DNA from: Eleginops maclovinus
Lineage: Eukaryota; Chordata; Actinopteri; Perciformes; Eleginopidae
NCBI RefSeq assembly: GCF_036324505.1
Contig: NC_086370.1
Span: 4,397,453-4,461,452 of the forward strand
Direction: 5' to 3'
Length of the DNA: 64,000 bases
The position numbers were made by a program, and so were the translations under genes. Shown here in pieces: positions 12,862 through 22,520 of this stretch (positions are counted from its first letter, which is position 1; every line of letters begins with the position of its first letter). The notes beneath the pieces were generated by a model that saw nothing but the letters and a program-made list of their open reading frames with translations, was not told the DNA's origin and did no database searches.

Positions 12862-15284
12862 GTAATGTCTTCACAACACTTCTCAACCCATAAAACGGAC
12901 ATAGGCTGCTGTGTGTATATGTGTATTTGTCCCAGTATATTTTTGGGTGCTTGCTGTGTGTGTCTTTAGAGGGCAAGGACTGGTTCACTGCGCTATTATT
13001 TGCTTCCCTATTTCCCTCAGCCTAGACTCTGAGATGCAGGTGAAAGCCGTGCATGATGGTAAATGGTCTTCATTTATATATCGGGCTGTTGCAGTCTTTG
13101 CAACACCTACAAGTCAACATTCACACACATTTAAGCAGAGGCTGCCATACAAAGTGACCGAGAAACTAACACAAATTCACACATCATGGGCCATAGGGAG
13201 CCATTTTAGGGTTAGGGTTACGCCATTGGAAGTAATGTGGGGTACCTAAAGACACAACAACACGTTCACTTGGGATACAATCACTCATCTTTCAGTTGGT
13301 GGACTACTACTATATCCCTGAGCCACAGTCATCCTTCAATCATTCCTAGCCCACGTTGTCCCTATGATTCGAAGCATTGATGAAAGAAGTGTTCAAATAA
13401 AAAAAAATACCCAAAGAGCATACACATTTCTGCAAAGAAAGGGCCACTGCAACTAATTATGTTTAAACACATGTTATATTATTGAATTGTTGATGCATCA
13501 GTGTAAGAATAGCATTATAATTGAGTTTTTCTATACCTAGTACAGTGGTTAGGGCCTGGGGAGGGTACAAAATAATTAATAGGGAAGGAAAGAAAATCCG
13601 AGAATGCACCAAGTTTAAATGCCATATTCATATCAAAGATAATGTTACGAAATAAAATATAACATTTAAAATAATTGGCTACACCCATCTTGCCAAGCCA
13701 GACAAACTTTGTTTTATTTTTTTGTGTTTATTTGGAGAATGTACCTATTTGATCAATCATACCTTAAATAAATATATTAATTAATTGGTGAAAAAAAACC
13801 CTCAAGTAGATCATTTAGGAAAACAACGGTTGTATGCAGTCACAAGACAAAGAAAATGGAAGCTATCGATTGATCTGTAACAGTGAAACTCAATTACCGA
13901 TTCATATATTCATACCGATTAGTTTTTGTTTCTAATAACACATTTTAAAATGGATGTGGGGTTAATTGAAGGTATTGTATTTAGTCGTGTGTATTAGAGC
14001 GTATGCCTGTTGATTTATGCTACTTTCTCTGTGTGAATGTGTTTTTCTTTGGTGTTTGCCTGCTCATGTTTTCTTTAGATGACAACAAAAGCTTTTCACA
14101 GATGAGTTATTGCATGCTTTATCTGCGGGGACATCCACAGCTAGTTTGCATTCTTTCAAGCCCCTGGCTTTGTTCACTTTGCAGTAAAAAGCTGTCAGGT
14201 CTTCCTATTTGTACCGCTTTGGTTCTCCTTGTGGATTTCCCCCACATTTGCTCATGATGAGAAACAGCATCTTTAATCTGAGTCAGTGTCAGCCGTGAGG
14301 AAAAAGAAGTCTATGTTGTTAAGGGTAATGATTCTCTAAATGTGAAAATGAGTCTGAGAAATGCCAGAGATAAGAGGAGCCAATTGAATTCTTTTTAATC
14401 GCTTAAACGCATCAGCTGTGGCATGTTAGCTTAAACTCACCTGTTGAAGGTGATATTCAGGCTGAAAGCTGTTACTATTTGAGGGTTCTCATTGAGTAAA
14501 AAACAATTAAAATCAAGACATTTAAACAGTTAGGTAAAAGGACTAACTAGGGCCAGTTTAAATATAGCTTTTTTTGCTCTAGTCCCAAACAGCTGTGCTT
14601 GTACTTGTAGGTGTAAGTAAGAAAATAGCAATTATGCTATGACATAAAATAAACTGGAATTTAGTCCCGTGTTCCAGAAACTGTTCTTCGTCTTTGTGTT
14701 TTTACTTTTAAATGTCATTCTCTTTTTTTTAAAGCACCCTTTTTACCAACAGATATGAAATACCCGGGCATTTCACTAGTTAAAAAGCTTGAGTTTAGAT
14801 CACTTCACAGAGAAGCTGAGGATTAAACTGGGCACTGTACAGGATCGATAGCAACCTTTTGGGGGAAAGTAACATATACGTTTGAGATCCTTTTTTTATT
14901 ATTTAATTTAGTTTTTACTTTAAATGTTACATGTTGCTTTTGCTGTTCCTTCGTGGCAAAGATGCAAATGAAGGCTTAGTTGCCAGCGTAATAGCTACAA
15001 GGTAGTTTTTGGCAATGAAAATCAGGCTCCTCAAACAGAACAACATATCATATACTTACAACATAAAATGTAAAAGTACAAAACTGTGCAAATTAAACAA
15101 AGATTTAAGTGAGAGGAAGTAACAAGTAAACTATGTACACGGAAAATAGCATTAGATAAACCAAAAATATCAAATTACATTCATCAAACATATTTAAACC
15201 TCTGATTTCCGCAGTTTTCCCATTAGTAATGAAACACATGCATTTGTTAAAGTAAGATTATTGTTTTTTTATTCTTGCATTCAC

Positions 15285-15535
15285 TCGTTTATTTATTTTA
15301 AAATGTAACAGGGACAGTGTGCATTAATTAGCATTGCTGTGAAGGCACCAGAGGTAGCCAAGAGGCTTTTTTTTATCTGGAGTCGCTGGACAGATGTTGC
15401 AAATTCACCCAAAAAAGACATTTTAATATTAAAAAATAACAATTTAATACAATAATTTAGAACCATGCAATAAAGAGGCTCGCAACATAAGACAAGTGAA
15501 TACAAACTCAAACAAATGTACAGTACATACAATAT
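15285..15535 (-). repeat. dispersed fish repeat, probable retroelement tail
   Basis: The sequence TTTATTTATTTTAAAATGTAACAGGGACAGTGTGCATTAAT and the following CACCAGAGGTAGCCAAGAGGC block match, from general knowledge, a common teleost repeat. The minus-strand open frames here are not thought to be genes. The orientation is inferred from the T-rich start, which would be a poly-A-type tail on the minus strand. Confidence 0.4.
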
Positions 15536-16477
15536 GTTTTGTTTCTTGTTGAGGTTTTGTTATACCCTGCAAAGCAAAGAGACTGAAGGTCAGATGAATG
15601 TCAGGAGGAAGAAGGACGAAGAGGTGACCGACTTTAAACAACCCGTTACCATGGCGTCACCCCCATGCTATAACTAATTACCTCAATCACCCAGGAGGCT
15701 GCAGAGCCGGGAGCCTAATCACAAATCTAAATGCATTTAGCCTTTTGACCCTTTAAATTGCTATTTGCTCAGACACACATCAGATTAATTTCTGCTTTTT
15801 GTAATTTCCTACTCATTCTCCATCCCTTTCCTTTTCTGCACTGTCACCACATTTGGCATGTTTAAGAGGATCAGCTTTTGAACCCACACGGTGCTCTTCC
15901 TCTGCGGTGAGAAGGTGCTGTGTGAGCTCTTCTGCACACTGCGTCTGCTGCAGAGCTGAACTCCAGAAGCTCCGAGCACAAATCCTTTTAAGGGAAGGTT
16001 TGAGAGCCAACCGAGGGCGTGGTGTAGCGAATGCCAGTTGGTAATTTTAAACCTTTTTATTTGGTTTTGAAGTGTCATTTCCTCAAAGCTATTGGAAGTT
16101 CCATGTATTATAGTTCCAATATTGTGAAATCTTTTGAAGATGACAGCGAATGAACCAATACAAGAAAATGTTTTAAACGCGTGGAGTCACTGCTTATGAA
16201 CCCTTATGGAATACTTACTTTTAGGTTTGCTTATTTCTACCCCTATTCCACTGAAACACAGTTATGTTTTAGTTACGTACTAGTACTAGTTTTCCAAATG
16301 AGTTTGTCAAACCATTTTCAGATCGCTTGACTGGTTCAACGCTCGTCCACCGGCATTTAGTACCAGCGCCATTCACTGTCTGACTGTCAAACACATATTT
16401 CCCATCAAGTTAATATATATTCAGTTTTGATTGTCTATGAGACAAATGAACTTACTTATTTATTTATTGGAGTTTCT

Positions 16478-16494
16478 CCCCCCCCCCCCCCCCC
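16478..16494. repeat. poly-C run (17)
   Basis: Uninterrupted run of 17 C inside the MITE fragment at 16469-16665. Exact length may be unreliable in any assembly. Confidence 0.8.
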
Positions 16495-16591
16495 TCCTGC
16501 CTGAAACACCTCCGACTTCTTTGTTTACTTCTGTAACATAGTGACATCACTTTTATTGACTAGCTATGACACATTCTACGTGATAGTCTAA

Positions 16592-16617
16592 GGGGGGGGG
16601 GGGGGGGGGGGGGGGGG
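16592..16617. repeat. poly-G run (26)
   Basis: Uninterrupted run of 26 G inside the same MITE fragment. It can form a G-quadruplex in principle; length may be inaccurate. Confidence 0.8.
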
Positions 16618-17208
16618 ACAGCTCTAAGCGGGAGACTTATGATCTCAACAGCGCTGGGCTCTGTAGCGTCGTTAGTAAAGTTTCTCGTGTATTACATTAG
16701 CATAGCCACCGATGATGTTACTTTTCGCCTTACTGGCTATGAGCTGTTATTGCTCCAATATATATATATAGCTTTGGAACACCACTGTGTTTTGATGGTA
16801 ATACTTTTTTAATTATACTAAAGTCAAATTTAGAATACAAGACTAATATCTATAAATGTGAAGCATCATATGTCTGTCATTATTGAAACTTCAAACCGCT
16901 CAATAGTTCTTAAAAAGTCAGTTAGTCTCAGAGGATGAGGATCTCTCAACTGTATAAGCAGCACTCTCTTCGAAAAGCAAATCCTCAGACACTTTCGTGA
17001 TCGGGGTTTTTAATATGGAGCATTTTCGAGGCTCTCTCATCATGCACTGCTTGTGAATGAGATAATTTGTCTGGGTGCAGGCAGGGGGGTGGGCTTGTGT
17101 GGCTCGGCAGGCGAGTTGATCCACAGTGATTGACTGTAATGCTCCCTGTCAGACAGGCTCATGCAATGAGACTTAACAGCTGGAGACAAATCAATTTCTC
17201 CTCTTAGA

Positions 17209-17228
17209 CCCCCCCCCCCCCCCCCCCC
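17209..17228. repeat. poly-C run (20)
   Basis: Uninterrupted run of 20 C in the adgra1 intron, between otherwise ordinary sequence. Confidence 0.8.
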
Positions 17229-17478
17229 ACTGCAACCAACCTATTCCTCCTCATCCACCGCTCTGCCTGTCGCTCCTCTCCTGACAGCAACCAGTGGCGT
17301 ATCCAGCAGACCATCACACTGACCTCTGTCAGAAAATCTGCTCCACTGTGTTGGACCAAACACCTTTAACACCTCTGTTAATGCTATTAACTGACAGTCA
17401 TCTGCAGAGACTGGTGTGGATAATTCTTACGAAGAAACACTTTACCTCCTGGTAGAGAACATCCAACATCTGTTGAAG

Positions 17479-17539
17479 GCCAGCCTTTCCTGCCAGCCTT
17501 TCCTGCCAGCCTTTCCTGCCAGCCTTTCCTGCCAGCTTT
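17479..17539. repeat. 13-bp minisatellite, about 4.7 units
   Basis: Four identical copies of GCCAGCCTTTCCT in direct tandem (starting 17479, 17492, 17505 and 17518) plus a partial fifth. It lies a few bases before a full-length MITE copy. Confidence 0.9.
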
Positions 17540-17546
17540 CAATATT

Positions 17547-18028
17547 GAAGAGGACATACAGTGTTCTGGTCATTTATAGGTTCATATTAGTATTTAGTGT
17601 CTCTACTGTGTCATGTCTCCATGCTTTAATGTTCAAAAAGCTCTTTATTTTTCTCATACTGCCTCTACTGCAAGACCTCTTTTCACCCTCTGTCTGAAAC
17701 CAGAGCCCAGTCTGCTCTGAACTGGCCGGCTCTGTTGTGATTGTCGAATCGCTTAGAGATGTTGCGGAAATTCCTAGCTTATCACATACAATTTCTTGGA
17801 GCGCTAGCCAATTGAAGCCTGAATATTACATAGTGATGTCATTATGCTACAGAAGTAAACAAAGGAGTCCAATGGAGTTGGTTCAGGCAGGGGACGAGTG
17901 TGTGGGAGAGAAACTCCCTCTGGAGGGAGTGTTGGGATTTTAGACTTTGCAGACCGTTTACATGCACACAAACCTATATAACACGCAGGAAAGGGGAATC
18001 CTCAAGAAGCATAATAGGGCCTCTTTAA
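17547..18028 (+). mobile_element. nine-copy TTAA MITE family, full-length copy
   Basis: The left end reads GAAGAGGACATA and the right end GCATAATAGGGCCTCTTTAA, whose reverse complement TTAAAGAGGCCCTATTATGC matches the other end of sister copies. Length is 482 bp with no coding capacity. Internal landmarks are TCATGTCTCCATGC, AAGCTCTTTATTTTTCTCAT, CCCTCTGTCTGAAACCAGAG, GTGATGTCATTATG, AGTAAACAAAGGAGTCCAATGG and GACCGTTTACATGCAC. TTAA ends and lack of ORFs suggest a non-autonomous element mobilised by a piggyBac-type transposase; the class is inferred. Confidence 0.75.
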
Positions 18029-19181
18029 GAATTACAAACAGGCCAATTCACTGCCTAGAAGGCAGAGTAAGAGATAGACTAAAATAATATTTCATCAGCT
18101 TTTCTCTGGTTGGGAAAGCTATGGAAAAGCTATTCTTAGATATTTAAAAGGGAATTGGCAAGTATCAATGACTGCTGATGCATGAACTATGAGATATGTG
18201 TATTAAAAATGAAAGGGTCTAGTGAAGTAGAATATCTAACTGAAATTAGAAAATGACCCAAAGGAATGAAGAACCTGAAATGAATGTAGCCCACTAGACT
18301 GCAGTTGAAAAAAAATGTTGCAGCTCAACATTTTTGGAAATGAATTGGAAGACTGAAACCACTCTATGTGTCCGTTTGATATAAGGAGTTAGCGTAGCTG
18401 AAAAGGGGGAAAACAGCTACCTGTGCTCTGTCCATAGGAAAACCAAATTTGCCAGACCAAGAAATAGTGAGCCGCATAACTCCTCATTGAATCGTGACCT
18501 GTTTTTGATTGATTTTAATTCAATATAATGTGTTATGGGCATTTTAATCTGTTGTTACCTTAGGACAGAGCCAGTGTAACTCTTTCTCTCATTAACAGTT
18601 TGCTGCTACTCTAAGCTAACCTGCTATTAATGCTTTTCTCATATCTATCTGCGATGGTATCGATCTTCACAATTAACTCTCTGCAAGTAAGCAAATTACT
18701 GTTTTTCGCAAAAATGGCACGCTCTTGCGATAGACAAAGTAAGTTGTAAGTAAGTAAGTATACATAGGTAGTGTGATGTCAACCGTAGGTTTTTGGACTA
18801 CAGTTTTGAAGCCACGAGTTCAGAATTTTGGCCAGAAATGACACAAAAGGGTGGAGCTATCAATACACGTTTAGGCGACTAAACTTTTACAACTAAACAT
18901 ACACTAAGAAATGGATATAATTGTGAAGTAAAAATTGAATTGAGATTGAAGGGCAGAGGAATGTCAGGATGAGGTGGAGGAAGAAGTACGAAGGCTTCAT
19001 CCCCATGGACAACACTGGTAGCTACCTGTCAATCCAAAAGTACTATTATGGTTTGAGTAATACCCTGCTTTGTGATCAATTGTACTCTAACTCAGACTGC
19101 AATTAGGAAAATGAACATCGTGCTGTTTTGAATAGGTCTAGAAAAAAACTAGTTGACACCGTAAAAGTAACTGGAAAATGT

Positions 19182-19615
19182 TTAAGAGGACATATTATGG
19201 ACATTTTAAGATCTACTGTGACATGTCTCCTTGCTTTAAAGTTCAAAAAGCTCTTTATTTTCTTCTTTTCACCCTCTGTCTGAAACCAACACCTAGTCTG
19301 CTCTGATTGGTTAGCTGGCTGGCTTTTATATGATTGGTAAACTTGCAGATATCCCGCCTCTTAGCCTATCACTTACAATGGGTTTGATCGCTGGCCAATA
19401 GAAGCGGTAGTGTTACACAGTGATGTCATTATTTACCAGAAGTAAACAAAGGATTCTAATGGAGGTGTTTCAGGCAGGGGGGGGGTGTGGTAGCGAAAAT
19501 CCCTCTGAAGGGAACACAGGGATTGTAGCCTTTGCACCGTTTACACAAACCAAAACCTATACAACACACTACAGGAATAAGAAAACCCCGCAAAAATAAT
19601 ACAGCCTCTCTAACT
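19182..19615 (+). mobile_element. nine-copy TTAA MITE family, near-full-length copy
   Basis: Starts TTAAGAGGACATATTATGG and ends near GCCTCTCTAACTTAA. It has the same internal order of blocks as the copy at 17547-18028 but with a deletion after the AAGCTCTTTATTTTC block. The pair are about 1.2 kb apart in the same orientation. Confidence 0.75.
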
Positions 19616-20106
19616 TAATTTTCTGATAGACTTCATAAAAATCTGAGCTTTTACAGCCAGTGAATATTGCTTGGAGAAAAACTGACTATAAACCTACTGT
19701 TGCATAGTCCAGCTTTAACCATACGCCTCTGGTCTGTGCCGGAGCTATACGACCATCCGTTGTCCCCATCTGTGCTATGTATATCCTGGTGCAGGAGAAA
19801 GAAAAAAGGACAGTGCAGAGGAACAAGATGGGTGGGGAGCCGCTGTGTAGCTGCTGGCTAAAAGGCACTTCAGGGTCTATTTATATCAGATGATTGCTGT
19901 TCCTAAACTCACTCAAACTCTGCATGCACAGACATTTAGCTTGAAGGCCTTTTTCGAATAGAATGTACAATAAAAATGTTTATGTCCAAGTCTGGTAGAC
20001 TTTGTTATCCCACATAGTGAGTGCAATCATTTTAATGGGAAGGAGCACCGTTTATGCATAAAGGCATAGCGGCATGTAGATGGTAATTTGATCACAGGTG
20101 CTCTTT

Positions 20107-20213
<107 letters not shown>

Positions 20214-20771
20214 TTTATTGGACATAGGCCTGCAGGAGACACAAGCTGGCTTTCCTGGAGGGGATAAAGGAGAATGAAGCTTATAAAGCACAGGGTGCTT
20301 TAAAATCCACTAGTTCTTCTCATTTATGCTTATCTGGCTGACGGCTGTGTAAATGGCTTTCTGTTGAAGGAGAGTCCCCCGGGGGAACCGTTCCACTCAG
20401 AGACAGTGACAGGCCGGTAATGCTGCCTCGCCAAACCCCCTACTCCCCACCTCCATCCACCCCACCACCCCTCGCCAAACCAGCCCAGACAAACATCTTG
20501 ATTGTAATTGAATTTTTGGGACGGGTGCTGTGTGACGAGGACAGATTTGGAGAGAGAAGGGAAACTGAGGAGGAAGATGGAGTGGTGGAAAGGTTGGAGC
20601 AGTGACAGGGGTTGAGATTGAACTGGATGGAAGAGGAAATAGCATGGTGTTGTATAGGAAAGAGAACGACAAGGACAGAGAGGGGGCTGCTGGGGATGGA
20701 GTCTTTGTTCCTGCGCTGAATTCTTAAAGCTTATGAAATGTACATACCTGCCCCTGTCTATTGAGTAATTA

Positions 20772-20870
20772 TTAAAGAGGCCCTGTTATGCTTCTTAGGG
20801 TTTTCCCTTTCCTGTAGTGTGTTTTATTGGTTTCTGTGCATGTAAACGGTCTGCAAAGGCTAAAATCCCA
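20772..20870 (-). mobile_element. nine-copy TTAA MITE family, end fragment
   Basis: Starts TTAAAGAGGCCCTGTTATGC and continues GGGTTTTCCCTTTCCTGTAG, GCATGTAAACGGTCTGCAAA and GGCTAAAATCCCA. This is about 100 bp of the right end of the family in inverted orientation; the rest is absent. Confidence 0.75.
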
Positions 20871-21039
20871 ACTGTTACTTTTACTTATGTATTTTAAGTT
20901 GTAGAACCAAACAGGAAGTCTTGTAGGCTTGTGTTAACCAGAGACCTCATATCAGGCTTGAAACTATAAACACGTTAAAAACCATTGAATTCTACAGGGG
21001 AAAACCAAAATCATAAAATGCTGAGTCTCTGAGTTCACC

Positions 21040-21740
21040 CCAGCGTTTTACTCCTTGGTGCGGTTTGTTTGGGTTGGTGTGAACGCAGCCCAAGACCTTT
21101 GATGTGAACTAAACAACCGGAATCCGGTCCGCCTCAAAGAGGGGGACCAGAGTGTTTGAACGCAGTCCGCACCAAAACATAGGAAGCGTAGTATCAATAG
21201 GTTACAAGAACACGGAGGTCTTCAAAATCATAAGCAAAAGAATGAAGCAGAATAGATTTAACCGGAGTGTTGAACAGTGTTGTGTAAAAGTCAAAAAGCT
21301 CCGTCAACAATACATATATGTGTTCAACGCGCTGCAGAGAAGTGTCAGCTCCCCTGATATTTTAGACACTTTTTTAAATCTATGCTGTGTATAACATACC
21401 TGCCTATGCTTTCATGCATTCTGAAATCATTCAATAATTCACCAAGATACAAACAACTATAAACATAAACTAGGCTATATTTGCTTTGAAAATACCCACT
21501 CGATGATCCGACGCTACAGTGAAATTGCCAGGATTTGCGTTTTACCCGCTTAATGTCTGACCAATGGTTGAACAGCATTTCCGTGCACATGCTTTGTTCA
21601 CGGTCAATGGTCTGTTTGAGGTTTGTCTGTGTCAACGCAAACCAAACTTTCTGAAAAATGAAACAAGGTCACAAACTTGCGTCTGGTGCGCACCAAAGAA
21701 GCCGACTATTAGGTGTGAATGCGACCACAACAAATTATGG
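21040..21740 (+). mobile_element. decayed DNA element containing a Myb/SANT-like fragment
   Basis: The segment opens with a GGTGCGGTTTGTTTGGGTTGG / GGTGTGAACGCAG block and closes with GGTGCGCACCAAAG / GGTGTGAATGCGACCAC. These reuse GGTGTGAAYGC and GGTGCG words, as seen in abundant teleost DNA elements. Exact termini and target duplication could not be set. The open fragment inside (21152-21394) looks like a Myb/SANT-like domain, which PIF/Harbinger elements encode beside their transposase. A Harbinger assignment is an inference; no transposase is visible. Confidence 0.4.
21152..21394 (+). pseudogene. Myb/SANT-like DNA-binding domain fragment
   Basis: An 80-codon open stretch. Its middle reads NTEVFKIISKRMKQNRFNRS followed by VEQCCVKVKKLRQQYIYVFN and ALQRSVSS. 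The pattern (residues about 20-65: helix, K/R-rich turn, T/S-x-EQC-x-VK-x-KKLR-x-QY) is that of the second and third helices of the Myb/SANT-like (MADF/trihelix-type) domain found in fish transposon-derived proteins. The first helix with its conserved Trp is not visible in this frame, and the frame then runs into unrelated sequence and stops. It is most likely a fragment of a transposon accessory gene or a captured exon. It is called from motif recognition only. Confidence 0.5.
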
Positions 21741-22512
21741 AAAGGAACCTTAGGATACAATACACATATTTCTCTACGTTAGACTTATTCCGAGATCTTT
21801 ATTGTCATGTTTCAATGACTTTTGAAAAGAGTAGTACCGGTGTTGTCAGAGTTTATTGCATTGTCGTAAAGGAAGACTATGCTCAGTGTCTAATAGAGTT
21901 ACCATGTCAGGGTTGAACATGTAGCTTGTTCCGACAAAGTGAAAGCACATTAGATTTCAGAATGAGACTTCTTCTTGAGCGAGACTGGGTTGGACAGACC
22001 GGATCAAGCTAAATGTAAAGAAACATTTATATTTCTCTATAGGCTGCTTTCGATGTCTTCAGACACCTTTAATAACAATCTAAGACTGTCTGTGGCAAAA
22101 ACAAGCACTTCCAGTGGATGTACATTGACGGTGCGCAATGGCCCAAAGCAATTACATTGCAGCCTGTTTAGCAGATGCCGTCCGCAGCGCTTTCCCTAAA
22201 CACTGGACCAATTTTTAAAAAGTGGTGTCCCCATTAGTCACGTTGACACACAACAAAGTAAAATAGGGCTGAGCTTGAAAAATACCTCAGTAACAATTCG
22301 AGAGCATCTCAGAGAAATAGCAAACATATTCCTTTTTCATCAGAACTTTCTGCATTGTTCATTTATCATTTGTCACAGTCTGCTGCTCACCTTATCTTCA
22401 CATTCTGATTCACTGCCCTTCCTTTTTATGTTTAATTGCATCTTGCAGATGTGTATTGTTGTCTGAAGGTATTCACAACCAACGCATTGAAGGAGAGTCA
22501 CTTTTTTGCTTG

Positions 22513-22520
22513 CTCTACAG
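22513..22520. repeat. target site duplication, left (hAT)
   Basis: CTCTACAG, identical to 25345-25352, immediately outside the hAT terminal inverted repeat. The 8-bp length and NTCTANAN-like form are typical of hAT insertions. Confidence 0.93.

Larger units (their letters stand above)
16469..16665 (-). mobile_element. nine-copy TTAA MITE family, copy 9 (internal fragment)
   Basis: In the orientation opposite to the full-length copies it carries GGAGTTTCTCCC, CTGCCTGAAACACCTCC, GTAACATAGTGACATCAC and CTCTAAGCG blocks. Within it are homopolymer runs of 17 C (16478-16494) and 26 G (16592-16617), sites where other copies have only short C or G runs. Confidence 0.6.

Noticed and set aside
9517..13220. 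TTAGGGTTAG words at 9517-9528 and 13206-13220, possible interstitial telomere repeats
   Set aside because: Only about two units each; too short to mean more than chance.
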